In this document: positions 44,028 through 52,867 of the stretch, one piece after another
Numbering within the stretch: position 1 is the stretch's first letter
Layout: each line of letters opens with the position of its first letter
NCBI GenBank assembly: GCA_964613805.1
Contig: CAZTJF010000007.1
Coordinates: 1 to 64,000 of the forward strand
Reading direction: 5' to 3'
Length of the DNA: 64,000 bases
DNA from: XYD12-FULL-36-8 sp964613805
GTDB taxonomy: Bacteria > Bacteroidota > Ignavibacteria > Ignavibacteriales > Ignavibacteriaceae
Made by a program: the position numbers and the translations under genes
The notes under the pieces: model-generated
Database searches by the model: none
Told to the model about the DNA's origin: nothing
What the model saw: only the letters and a program-made list of their open reading frames with translations

Positions 44028-45571
44028 TGTGTCACTTTTGGAAATTGTGATAAATTAAAATTTAGGTTAAAACGATAAGCATCTTTTTCACGAACCGATT
44101 CGGCAAAGATACCTTTTAGTTCCGATCCGGTAATGGAATACGCAAACTCGGTTGGGGATAATTTCGAAAGTGAATAACCTTCAAGACTGATTGCATTATT
44201 TTCCGAGTTTAATTTCGTAAGCCAAATATTTTGTTTCGCCCCGAAAAAGTCCGAGAAATGTTCAGATGCTTTGGACCATACGCCTGTTCCAACTGATGCT
44301 GAATCCAATATTGCCTGGGTTTGATCGAACCCGCTGATTTTACTTTCAAGATTAGCTATTCGCCCTAATATTTCCTGATTTTGCCTTTGAAGAACTGTCT
44401 GCTGGGCAATTTCTTTTTCCAGATCACCTATCTTTTTATTATTCATTAAAATTTGAAGTGTTAAAAAGAAAGTTGCTCCAAACAATAATGGAAGTATTGC
44501 ATAACCATGCCATGCGAATTGAAAAACCTTTTGTTCTTCTCTTACATACCTTGGCAGAAAGTTTATGCTGTCAGTTTGCTTTTTGGTTTGATCATCGAAA
44601 AACTCATTTGCTGCGGCTATTAAAATACTGTAAGCCGAAACAGATTTTTTAGATTCATCATCTAAGGCAGAATTATCCACTTCATCAAATTCCAATCTGG
44701 AAACATTTGCCTCGGGAAATGTGCCATAAAACGAAAGGATTAAATTTTCGGAATCATCTTCACCGCAAACAATAATATTATCAAGCGAAGATATTCCACC
44801 ATTATCCATTTCCAGCAAGATTTTTGAAAAATAAACATCGTAGGTATGAAGGTTGGTGGTACCAATATCCAGCGTAGTACCAATGTGTTTTAATTTTCTG
44901 CCTTGTAAAAATATAAGCTTGCTGTATTCCTTACCTATATGAACAATTAGCGATTGATCATCTGGAAAAAATTTCTTTTTCCTTGCGACATAATTTGCAA
45001 GAGCAACATCGGCACTTTTTATTGTCGGTATTTTATAAAATCTTCGGCCATTATAACCTGCAAGCGAATTAACCAGTTTTATGCTGCTTGATTCTCCGCT
45101 TAGAAATACTGCGAGTGAAGATTTATCAGCCAGTTCAACATAAGCTAATTCGTCTTTGCTCACAGTCATATTTTTAGTTTCGGAAATATCGCTGATCAAA
45201 TCTTGGACAAACTTTGAAGACTTGCCTAATTTACTTCCTTCGTAAACATGATAGTGAAGTGCGGGTTCAGTTAGAACAGGAATAAAAAAACTGTTGGTTA
45301 GGTTTATTCCTTTAAGCGATGTGCTAATTAATGCCAAGCCCGAAGTGCTTACAACCTCAACTTCAGTTACAGGATTTTCTTTATCCAATGCTTCCAAGGA
45401 AAGATCATCAGTTTCCATTTTAAGGTTTGTGATGCCCGCAGCCACTTCAACAGGCGGCTGAACCACATTATATGAACCTGTTTTGAGAAGTTTAATTTTC
45501 TCTTTTTCTTTTTCTAGAACGGCAATTTTAGTGTCGTTACCTTCGCCAAATATGCATACTATAGGTTTCAT
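44024..45571 (-). CDS. PilM-PilN fusion, pilus assembly protein
   Basis: 515 aa. Residues 1-340 look like a divergent actin-like PilM (IVHIGKEYSKLIFLQGRKLK, IIVCGEDDSENLIL), the cytoplasmic ring protein. A membrane helix (GYAILPLLFGATFFLTLQIL) and a coiled coil with a PilN-type periplasmic domain follow. PilM normally binds the short cytoplasmic tail of PilN, so a fusion makes that contact permanent. It overlaps pilT (TAATG) and the PilO-PilP gene (ATGA). The N-terminal ATPase motifs of PilM are weakly conserved. Confidence 0.75.
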   Translation of the reverse strand: MKPIVCIFGEGNDTKIAVLEKEKEKIKLLKTGSYNVVQPPVEVAAGITNLKMETDDLSLEALDKENPVTEVEVVSTSGLALISTSLKGINLTNSFFIPVLTEPALHYHVYEGSKLGKSSKFVQDLISDISETKNMTVSKDELAYVELADKSSLAVFLSGESSSIKLVNSLAGYNGRRFYKIPTIKSADVALANYVARKKKFFPDDQSLIVHIGKEYSKLIFLQGRKLKHIGTTLDIGTTNLHTYDVYFSKILLEMDNGGISSLDNIIVCGEDDSENLILSFYGTFPEANVSRLEFDEVDNSALDDESKKSVSAYSILIAAANEFFDDQTKKQTDSINFLPRYVREEQKVFQFAWHGYAILPLLFGATFFLTLQILMNNKKIGDLEKEIAQQTVLQRQNQEILGRIANLESKISGFDQTQAILDSASVGTGVWSKASEHFSDFFGAKQNIWLTKLNSENNAISLEGYSLSKLSPTEFAYSITGSELKGIFAESVREKDAYRFNLNFNLSQFPKVTQ

Positions 45572-46845
45572 TAGATAACCGATAAAAGTTGTTGAATTCT
45601 TGTTTTATTATTGGCATATGCAATAGCATTTTCCAATGATATTTTTTTATTTACATACAATCGCTTCAAATCTTGTTCCATAGTTATCATACCCATAGGA
45701 CCGCCTTGGTTTATCATTAGGTAAATTTCGCTTGTAGTATTGTTTTTAATAGCGGCTTTTACGCTTGGGGTAACTATCAAAACTTCCTTTGCCATCACTA
45801 ATTTACCATCCACACCGGGAAGCAGTTTTTGCGATACAATTGACACTAAAACATCCGCCAACCTATGCCTTACTCTCTCTTGTTCGTGTGGACTGACCTC
45901 CGCAACAATTCTATCTATAGATTCTACAGCTGAAGAAGTATGGAGTGTTGAGAATACTTTGTGACCGGTGTCTGTTACCTCAAGCGCTGCTAATATTGTT
46001 TCGGGATCTCTCATTTCACCTATGACAATTATGTCCGGGTCCTGTCTCATTGCTTGAATTACACCATCTTTAAAAGAAATGACATCTCTGCCAACCTCCC
46101 TATGTTTAATAATGCATTTATTCGAGCGATGAACAAACTCAAGTGGTGAGGCAACAATAATAACATGTGCGGGGTCGGACTTATTATGCTCATCAATAAT
46201 GGCATCAAGAGTTGTTGATTTCCCGGAACCGGTAATTCCTGTTACAAGTGATAAACCAAATTTGATATACGTGTGGCTCATTACTTTAATAACATTAGGA
46301 TGAAAACCTAACGAGTCTAATGGTCTAATATTCAGATTTATTGAACGCATATTTAAAGTAAGCGTATCAAGCTCAAAGTACGTATCTGCTCTGAAACGGA
46401 TATCTAATTTCTTTCTTTCATAATAACACGTGTGGCTGAAGTCTAGGTTTTTTGCAACCGATAAATATTTCCTTTGATTGGAATTTAATAGATTGATAAT
46501 CATCACAGCTGCTTCGTCTTCAGTAAAACGGGGGAGATCCATTGCTCTTTCTTTCACTCCATGAATTCTAAACCATATGTAACCTTCATTGCCATGCCCA
46601 CCCACCTCAATATCAGATGCTTCACGCTCTATCATCGTAATTAGCAAATGATCAAAGTATGCTTTTAATAATACTTTGCTTTCCGATGGCAGCTTAGTCG
46701 AATTTTCGATGAGATATAAGACTTTGTCGGGTCCTCTCAAATCTGCGGGAATAGCTTCTGTAAATTCTTTAAGGACTTTCTTTACCTCTTCAACAGGAAT
46801 GACTTTCCTTCTTGTTGGAACTTCATTTAAAGTTTGAACTGCCAC
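45571..46845 (-). CDS. pilT: PilT/PilU-type retraction ATPase
   Basis: 424 aa, about 70 longer than PilT owing to an N-terminal extension. Walker A is VTGITGSGKSTTLDAII, Walker B is DIIVIGEMRDPETILAALEV and the His box is KVFSTLHTSSAVESIDRIV. The PilT hallmark AIRNLIRE is absent; instead the C-terminal part reads MITMEQDLKRLYVNKKISLE. It should depolymerise the pilus by hydrolysing ATP at the inner membrane. It lies 147 nt after pilB and overlaps pilM-pilN by one base pattern (TAATG). PilU is an alternative name. Confidence 0.88.
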   Translation of the reverse strand: MAVQTLNEVPTRRKVIPVEEVKKVLKEFTEAIPADLRGPDKVLYLIENSTKLPSESKVLLKAYFDHLLITMIEREASDIEVGGHGNEGYIWFRIHGVKERAMDLPRFTEDEAAVMIINLLNSNQRKYLSVAKNLDFSHTCYYERKKLDIRFRADTYFELDTLTLNMRSINLNIRPLDSLGFHPNVIKVMSHTYIKFGLSLVTGITGSGKSTTLDAIIDEHNKSDPAHVIIVASPLEFVHRSNKCIIKHREVGRDVISFKDGVIQAMRQDPDIIVIGEMRDPETILAALEVTDTGHKVFSTLHTSSAVESIDRIVAEVSPHEQERVRHRLADVLVSIVSQKLLPGVDGKLVMAKEVLIVTPSVKAAIKNNTTSEIYLMINQGGPMGMITMEQDLKRLYVNKKISLENAIAYANNKTRIQQLLSVI

Positions 46846-46992
46846 TTTACTTCCTTTTATTTTTTAATAGCCACATAGTGATTCTACTCAAATTTTATGC
46901 AAGTAATTTTCTGATGTGAGATTAGAATTATTATTGATTTAATGCAGAAATGAGGGTAATTATTGGTAATAATTACATTAGCGAACGGTATA

Positions 46993-48783
46993 TTAACCCT
47001 CCGTTGTTGAGGCAAGCACTTCTTCAACTGAAGTTAAACCCAATAAAACTTTTTCAACACCAGAATCTCTTAAGGACTTAGAGCCATCTTTTTTAGCCTG
47101 AATTCTAATTTTTTCCTCATCAACTTCAACACCGGAACGAACAATAATTTGTCTTATCTCTTTTGTAAAATAAAGCGCTTCGTGTATTGCCATTCTGCCC
47201 TTGTAACCGGTACCATTACATTTATCACATCCTTTTGCAGCATAAATGGTGTGGTTCTTAAATTCATCAATATCTACACCTGCCGCAGTTATTAAATCCT
47301 CATCCAGCTTTGCAACTTTAGTTTTACAATGATCGCAAAGCTTTCGAATTAACCTTTGAGCTACTATAATATTTATTGCATATGCTATCAAAAAAGGTTC
47401 GATGCCCATTTTATATAATCTTGCAACTGCACTTGGAGCATCATTGGTGTGCAGGGTTGAGAAAGTTAAGTGACCAGTATTTGCAAGTTTAATAGCAACC
47501 TCCGCGGTTTGCTTATCTCGCATTTCACCAACTAAAACTATATCAGGATCGTGACGAAGGATGGACCTGATTGCCTGCTCAAAATCCATTTTATATCCAA
47601 TCTTAAGCTGACGTGCACCTTCAATTACATATTCTACGGGATCTTCAACGGTTAGTACGTTTACACTAGGATCAATTACCTGATACAGCGCTGCAACTAA
47701 TGTGGTACTTTTGCCACTACCAGTTGGTCCGGTTAGTATTACCATTCCTTGAGGTTGATTGATTGCCTTTGTAAACGACTCTTTTGCAAAACCGGTAAGC
47801 CCAAGTTTATCTAAGTCTTTAACAACTTTACGATCATCAAGAATTCTTATTACAACGCTCTCGAACTTATTTCTTAATTCAGTGCCAACCATTGGAAGTA
47901 CAGATACCCTGAATCTAATTACTTGCCCATCAATTTCTCTTTGTATAAAACCATCTTGAGCTTTCTCTCTTTCAAATCTATCCATTCCCTTCGAACGATC
48001 CTTAATAACAGCAACCACAGCTTCAGGAAGAGTGTTTTCTTGAGTATGCCATGGCTGGAGGTTTCCATCAATTCGAATAAGAATTTCTGTTTTATGCCCC
48101 GATTTGGGAATGAAGTGAATATCGCTTGCTCCTTTGCGAACTCCTTCAACAAGTGCACCTTCAACCAAGTTAATTAGGGCGCTTTTATTTATTTCGGCAT
48201 CAAGTTCCTGCTCATCAAGCGATGCCTCATCTCCCTGTATATCCATTTCGGTAGAGGAGTCTTCAATCGCTTTTAAATAAATATTTTCAATTGGCAGAAT
48301 TGATTGAATTATTTTATCATAATCCTTTTTCTTTAGAAACGCGACTTCATACTTTCTCGCATTTAATGCATAAGCTATTTTAGGAATGCTTCGATCGGTT
48401 GGATCTATTGCTGCCAATATCAGTTTGTCTTTTAATCTTTCATCATAGGCATAAGGAATAACCTTATGTTCAGACATCATTTGCTTTAGCTGTTCATCAA
48501 CTCTATTTACAAATTGTTTAATTGACTCAATTCTATTTTGGAGTTGGTCCCCTTCAGGTAATTCAAGCTCGCGGAAAGCATAAAGAATTGCTACTTCTTT
48601 AAATATAACATCATGATCGAAATCGAAATTCTGAACTAAAATTTGTGCGAGGTTACGCTTTATTTTTCCTCTTTCTTCGGCTTTAACTGCAAGCGACTTC
48701 TCAAGAACTTGAGCGTCTATTATTCCCTTTTTGAATAATAGATATCCAATTTTATCAGATAAATCTAAGTTGGTCTCGATCAT
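46993..48783 (-). CDS. pilB: PilB/GspE-type assembly ATPase
   Basis: 596 aa. The N-terminal MshEN-type domain (IGYLLFKKGIIDAQVLEKSL) is followed by the motor: Walker A GPTGSGKSTTLVAALYQV, Walker B DIVLVGEMRDKQTAEVAIKL, and THLTFSTLHTND-type His box (HLTFSTLHTNDAPSAVARLY). The zinc tetracysteine CDHC and CDKCNGTGYKGR is intact. It powers pilus extension. The ATG overlaps the stop of pilC by 4 nt. Naming as PilB rather than GspE follows from the PilM-N-O-P genes in the same run. Confidence 0.93.
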   Translation of the reverse strand: MIETNLDLSDKIGYLLFKKGIIDAQVLEKSLAVKAEERGKIKRNLAQILVQNFDFDHDVIFKEVAILYAFRELELPEGDQLQNRIESIKQFVNRVDEQLKQMMSEHKVIPYAYDERLKDKLILAAIDPTDRSIPKIAYALNARKYEVAFLKKKDYDKIIQSILPIENIYLKAIEDSSTEMDIQGDEASLDEQELDAEINKSALINLVEGALVEGVRKGASDIHFIPKSGHKTEILIRIDGNLQPWHTQENTLPEAVVAVIKDRSKGMDRFEREKAQDGFIQREIDGQVIRFRVSVLPMVGTELRNKFESVVIRILDDRKVVKDLDKLGLTGFAKESFTKAINQPQGMVILTGPTGSGKSTTLVAALYQVIDPSVNVLTVEDPVEYVIEGARQLKIGYKMDFEQAIRSILRHDPDIVLVGEMRDKQTAEVAIKLANTGHLTFSTLHTNDAPSAVARLYKMGIEPFLIAYAINIIVAQRLIRKLCDHCKTKVAKLDEDLITAAGVDIDEFKNHTIYAAKGCDKCNGTGYKGRMAIHEALYFTKEIRQIIVRSGVEVDEEKIRIQAKKDGSKSLRDSGVEKVLLGLTSVEEVLASTTEG

Positions 48784-50153
48784 CCAATATTTCTCTCAAT
48801 ATTAATTTGATTTGACGTACCCGGCGTTGGTGGTCTAACAGTTGCTGTTTCAGCAGATACTAATGTTAAAAGAATCATGACAACCATAATTATCATCGCA
48901 ATAGCAACCTGAATCACCTCAATCAAATTTTTAAGACGGAATACTGTTTCGCTTTCATAATAATTAGCAAGCTGCAGAGAAGTGTTTTTAACCGTTCCTG
49001 TTTCTTCGCCAGAATGTAATCTTGATAGAGCTGTTTCGGTAAAAACCCCGGTTGCTTCAAAAGCATCAGTTAAACCGCTTCCCTTTTTTAACATTAACGG
49101 TATTGCAATATTTTTTATCTTATCTTCAAAATATTTATTCCCTGTTGCTTCGGCGGCAATTCTTATTGGTTCAATACTTTCTGCAGATCCGCTGTAAAGA
49201 GTGTAGAACACTCGACAGAAAACCTCGATTAGTGTTTTATGAACTAATGAGCCAAGCACTGGAATTTTCAACATCATCTGACCAAGAAATAATCCTCCCT
49301 TTTTTGATTTTGACATCTGCCAAAGAACGATAGGCGGTATCATTGAAAAAGCAATAATCAAAAAGATATTGCCCACAAGAAAATCGCTCATCTTTAAAGT
49401 GAACGCTGTCATTGGCGGCAATTCAATTCCAAACTTCACAAAAAGTTTAGCCGTTTCAGGGAAAATGTAGCCCACATAAAACACTACTGCTAAGAAAAGA
49501 ACGAAAATGGTAACTGCGGGAGTTATAAGTGCACTCTTTATGCTCTTTTTAAATTCTTGTCTTCTTTCAAGAAATTTTGCAGTGGCTTTATAAATTTCTG
49601 ACATGTTACCGCTTTTTGAAGCTAAGCCGAGCATGTATGCGGTAAACTTTCCAAATACATTTTGGTACTTCAAAAATGTTGCTTCACTGTCTGCACCTTT
49701 TTTAAGATCGTTATTAATTTCCTTTAGGGTATCCTTAAGAGTTTTATTTTGCGTATCATTTATCAGAAGTGAAAGAATTTCACCATATGCAAGTCGTTGC
49801 TCAAGAAGTTCAGCACTGATCTTCACAAAGGTCACAATATCCGCCATCGGCGGTTTTCTTTGGAAGTCAATTAGTTTACGATTGACAGACAAAGCTTTAT
49901 AACCCATTCGAGTTAAAGCATCTTCCACTTCTTTTTTAGAATATGCTTTTTGTTCACCACGAATTGGTTTGTCTGTGCCTTTCCTTGCTTTATAGAGATA
50001 GGTAACTTTTCGTTCAATTACATTTATTTTTAATTGATTTTTTTCGGCAAGCCGCTGAATTTTTTTCTTTCCCTCGCCATAGGAAGCAACTGATAACGAA
50101 CCGCTTATTGCCTGTCCGTCTTGTTTCTGCGCTGTAAATTTGACTTCAATCAT
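48780..50153 (-). CDS. pilC: PilC/GspF-type inner-membrane platform protein
   Basis: 457 aa. The two T2SSF domains are visible, with FKKSIKSALITPAVTIFVLF leading a membrane helix and a final hydrophobic segment (VAIAMIIMVVMILLTLVSAE). The N-terminal 110 residues (SGSLSVASYGEGKKKIQRLA) are longer than in classical PilC. The ATG lies 4 bases from the N gap. The 55 bp after the gap repeat the 5' end of this gene, and there the ATG is preceded by AGAGGTG, so the ribosome-binding site is recovered if the contigs overlap. First gene of the pilus run. Confidence 0.92.
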   Translation of the reverse strand: MIEVKFTAQKQDGQAISGSLSVASYGEGKKKIQRLAEKNQLKINVIERKVTYLYKARKGTDKPIRGEQKAYSKKEVEDALTRMGYKALSVNRKLIDFQRKPPMADIVTFVKISAELLEQRLAYGEILSLLINDTQNKTLKDTLKEINNDLKKGADSEATFLKYQNVFGKFTAYMLGLASKSGNMSEIYKATAKFLERRQEFKKSIKSALITPAVTIFVLFLAVVFYVGYIFPETAKLFVKFGIELPPMTAFTLKMSDFLVGNIFLIIAFSMIPPIVLWQMSKSKKGGLFLGQMMLKIPVLGSLVHKTLIEVFCRVFYTLYSGSAESIEPIRIAAEATGNKYFEDKIKNIAIPLMLKKGSGLTDAFEATGVFTETALSRLHSGEETGTVKNTSLQLANYYESETVFRLKNLIEVIQVAIAMIIMVVMILLTLVSAETATVRPPTPGTSNQINIERNIG

Positions 50154-50157
50154 TTTT
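50103..50157. repeat. 55-bp duplicated segment, left copy
   Basis: Identical to 50258-50312. It covers the first codons of pilC and abuts the N run, so it reads as the overlapping end of one contig. Confidence 0.9.
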
Positions 50158-50257
50158 NNNNNNNNNNNNNNNNNNNNNNNNNNNNNNNNNNNNNNNNNNN
50201 NNNNNNNNNNNNNNNNNNNNNNNNNNNNNNNNNNNNNNNNNNNNNNNNNNNNNNNNN
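50158..50257. other. Assembly gap of 100 N
   Basis: Exactly 100 N bases, the usual placeholder for an unknown-length scaffold join. Both flanks carry the same 55 bp, so there is probably no missing sequence here. Confidence 0.98.
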
Positions 50258-50312
50258 GCTTATTGCCTGTCCGTCTTGTTTCTGCGCTGTAAATTTGACT
50301 TCAATCATTTTT
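50258..50312. repeat. 55-bp duplicated segment, right copy
   Basis: Identical to 50103-50157. It continues on its right into the real upstream region of pilC, including the AGAGGTG ribosome-binding site. Its length equals a common assembler k-mer. Confidence 0.9.
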
Positions 50313-50909
50313 CACCTCTAAAAGAAAAGGGGATGATATTTCATTTATCATGTGTCCCTAATAATTGTTAAATAATTTGTATGTGATTTTCACCAAATAA
50401 CATTACTATCGTACTAGCTTCACTACCAACTAAACTGAGAATACGCTGCTCTTATCACTAAATTTTTTTTCCATTTGTCACTTTAATTTGTACCCCCCTT
50501 TGTCGCTCAAATAGGAAGCAACTATCCATTCAAAGTGTTGCTTTTTCTACCTTTTTCATTGTCTCTATTAACAACTTCAATGCCATTTAGGATTTTCCCC
50601 TCTATGCCACTTTAGTTTAATTATCGAAAGGAAAGTAAGTAAGTAGTCTTTTTCTTATGGGAGGAATTAACCGAATTGTTAAGGATTTACTTATTACATC
50701 AATACCGACAATCGACCATCGGCTCTAATTATTTAGGGAAAATCCAAAGCGGTTAGGATAAAATCCAAATTGCAAATCCTTTCAAAACGAATTTATTTTT
50801 ATTAGTGGATCGTTTAAAAAAGAAAAGGACTGATAAACGAAACGCCTATCAGCCCTAAATAATGTTGTTAAACTATTTTATTAATTTAACATTAGAGTTA
50901 ACGTTAATA
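50313..50909. other. Intergenic region between pilC and the pilin genes (about 600 bp)
   Basis: No gene seen. It holds the unseen promoter of the pil run and a terminator for the pilin gene. A TGGCAT-N5-TTGTT on the minus strand near 50577-50592 is a poor sigma-54 match and is not called. Confidence 0.5.
50812..50855 (-). terminator. Rho-independent terminator after the pilin gene
   Basis: On the minus strand GGGCTGATA pairs with TATCAGTCC around an 11-nt loop and is followed by TTTTCTTTTTT. It lies 55 nt downstream of the pilin gene at 50910-51290 and isolates it from pilC. Confidence 0.88.
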
Positions 50910-51290
50910 CTAATTAGTCTTAACCACAGTAATTGAACTTGGGCTAACGGTTGCCGTGTGAACAATTTTACTGCCATTGTCGGAATTTTCAGTACCAGTT
51001 CCAACTATTGTTACTGATTGTGCATTTACAGTTGCTGCATAAGTTCCGTTTGCCGTTGTGTCTAATTCCAACGCAATTGCCCAACCGGTGAATGTGTTTC
51101 CACCACCACCCATTGAGGTTGGTTTCTTGTAGAATTGCTGTGCCATTGCACCCAAGTTGTTCAAGTCAGAAACTACTCCGTCTCTGTTTGAAGATACTGC
51201 GTTAGCATTAAACAAGTTAATACCAACTACCACTGCGATACCTACCACGATAACGCCGAGCACGATTAAAAGAAGCTGCTGTTGACCCAT
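50910..51290 (-). CDS. Atypical pilin-like protein 1
   Basis: 126 aa. It begins MGQQQLLLIVLGVIVVGIAV. If prepilin peptidase cuts after Gly2, the leader is only two residues and the mature protein starts QQQLLLIVL with Leu, not the usual Glu, at position 5. A hydrophobic helix to about residue 27 is followed by a soluble part with FYKKPTSMGGGGNTFTGWAI and LDTTANGTYAATVNAQSV. AGGAG precedes the ATG at good spacing. A paralogue lies 86 nt upstream. Position beside the pilus genes supports a pilin role; the missing Glu5 argues for an unusual assembly or a minor subunit. Confidence 0.75.
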   Translation of the reverse strand: MGQQQLLLIVLGVIVVGIAVVVGINLFNANAVSSNRDGVVSDLNNLGAMAQQFYKKPTSMGGGGNTFTGWAIALELDTTANGTYAATVNAQSVTIVGTGTENSDNGSKIVHTATVSPSSITVVKTN

Positions 51291-51376
51291 TTTAGATCTC
51301 CTATGTTTGTTTATTGTTTGTTAGTTATTAGATGGATTTAACAATCTATCCATTCTAGTATTTGATTTCTCTTTAT

Positions 51377-51760
51377 TTAATGTATTACTTCTATTTGATA
51401 CCCATCAGGTGAAACTGTGGTCTTAACCTGTATTGAATCGCTGCCTGTAACCACTTCCGTTCCTGTTGCAATTATCACCACTTCATCCTTATTAATTCCA
51501 CTAATTACATATGAACCATTTACAGTGTTCTGCAAATCAATTGGTATTTGCCACCCAATGAAAGATTTTCCTCCTCCACCAAATTCTCGTGTTCTTTTGT
51601 AATAGCCAATTGCTTGTGCTGACATATCAATTGTTTCGTTAATAAGAATATCTCTCTTTGAATTTATAGCATGAGATCTGAACAAGCTCATTCCAACTGC
51701 GACCGCAATTGCGATCACTATCAATCCCAAAACAATTAACAATAGTTGCTGCTGACCCAA
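51377..51760 (-). CDS. Atypical pilin-like protein 2 (paralogue of pilin 1)
   Basis: 127 aa. It starts at a TTG (TTG-GGT-CAG-CAG) and reads MGQQQLLLIVLGLIVIAIAV, almost identical to pilin 1 through the membrane helix. The soluble part keeps the same framework: YKRTREFGGGGKSFIGWQIP and LQNTVNGSYVISGINKDEVV. Glu5 is again absent. The ribosome-binding site is weak and the TTG start suggests lower expression than pilin 1. Tandem duplication followed by divergence of the exposed region is the simplest origin. Confidence 0.72.
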   Translation of the reverse strand: MGQQQLLLIVLGLIVIAIAVAVGMSLFRSHAINSKRDILINETIDMSAQAIGYYKRTREFGGGGKSFIGWQIPIDLQNTVNGSYVISGINKDEVVIIATGTEVVTGSDSIQVKTTVSPDGYQIEVIH

Positions 51761-52311
51761 GTTTCATTCTATCATTTTTTCTTAAACATTCGCAATCAGT
51801 TAAGAAAATAATGTGCCACCTGAGATAATTGTGATTTTATTACTGATTAAGGATTTTATTTTTGTTTTTTAACTATTTGAAACTTTTACAAGTAATATGT
51901 TCGAGCTGCTTCATAATTACCGAAGTGGGGATTTATGAGATTGAGGTAATCTTTACCTGCGGTCAATTTTCGGAAAGTTTTACTTAAACTTCTGTTTTTT
52001 GAAAGTAAAATTTGCGATTTCCGGCTTTCTGAAAGTAAGATTTTCTCTTTGATATTTTTTTGATTCAGACTTGATAGTCGTAAAATGTGCATTCTAAAAT
52101 TTTGGTTAATTAATTCTATAGATTCACAAATCGTCTCACCCTAAAGATATAGTCCTATTTTCATACCTCTGCGATTGAAATCCTTTTTTCTCCGTGTAGT
52201 TAATTTAGAATTTAATTCCAAAGATTTAAACGAAAGAAATAATTGTAGGGAATTAAAGGCAAAAAAATTAAATTACACACGTATTTTTTAATTATTTATT
52301 AAGGAGTCGAG
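51761..52311. other. Intergenic region (about 550 bp)
   Basis: No convincing gene; an open frame at 51886-52092 is low-complexity. Two imperfect direct copies of TGAAAGTAARATTT lie at about 52000-52014 and 52030-52044. TGGCAC occurs on the minus strand near 51812 but lacks a proper -12 GC. Confidence 0.5.
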
Positions 52312-52839
52312 ATGCTCGATTTATTTATTATGAAATTTATGGGGAGAAATAAGATTTATTCCCTCCTAATTTCATTATCCCTTATAGCTTTATTGATTCT
52401 TACAAGCTGTGAGCAAAAGAAACCGGAAGAGGTATCTGTAACTAAGGATACTGTCCAGGTAAAAGTTGAAGAACCAGCCCCTGTTGATACTCTAAAAAAG
52501 GATACCACAACAATAAAAGAACCTGAAGTTGTAATTCCTGATTTAAAGGGAAAATGGTCGGGAACATTTGACCAAAGAACGACAACTTTAAGAATCACCG
52601 AACAGGACGGGAATGCTTTTAAAGGAGCTATTACAATTAATTACCGCGAAGTGATTAATCAGCAAGTGAGCGGTACTATTAATGAGAAAACTATGGAAAT
52701 AAGTATGAAGGATTTGCTCCATAGCAGATATGCTGGATCTTATAAGGGAAAGCTTTCTGAGGATATGAAAACACTTTCCGGTACTTTTACTCAAAATGTT
52801 GAAAAGAGTAAATTCAGCTTTAATTTAAAGAAACAATAA
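52312..52839 (+). CDS. Lipoprotein of unknown function
   Basis: 175 aa. AAGGAG lies 7 nt before the ATG. A signal peptide (IYSLLISLSLIALLILTSC) ends in the lipobox LTSC, and is followed by a Thr/Pro/Lys linker (DTLKKDTTTIKEPEVV). The C-terminal 85 residues (LKGKWSGTFDQRTTTLRITE, GTFTQNVEKSKFSFNLKKQ) resemble a small lipocalin-like or avidin-like beta-barrel, where a GxW near the start is common. No enzyme motif. Followed 28 nt later by a PEGA-domain lipoprotein, probably in one operon. Confidence 0.75.
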   Translation: MLDLFIMKFMGRNKIYSLLISLSLIALLILTSCEQKKPEEVSVTKDTVQVKVEEPAPVDTLKKDTTTIKEPEVVIPDLKGKWSGTFDQRTTTLRITEQDGNAFKGAITINYREVINQQVSGTINEKTMEISMKDLLHSRYAGSYKGKLSEDMKTLSGTFTQNVEKSKFSFNLKKQ

Positions 52840-52867
52840 ATTATTAAATAAACGAAAGGAACATAAA

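Noticed and set aside
50121..50321. Open frame crossing the N gap on the plus strand
   Set aside because: It exists only because Ns do not create stop codons, and both ends read the same duplicated 55 bp.
50577..50592. Possible sigma-54 promoter (TGGCAT-N5-TTGTT) upstream of pilC
   Set aside because: The essential GC at -12 is missing, and no second example supports it.
51800..51820. TGGCAC upstream of the second pilin gene, as half of a sigma-54 site
   Set aside because: The -12 element reads TTTC rather than TTGC at the proper spacing.
51886..52092. Open frame of 68 codons on the minus strand
   Set aside because: The product is low-complexity (KILLSESRKSQILLSKNRS) and derives from an imperfect direct DNA repeat; no ribosome-binding site.
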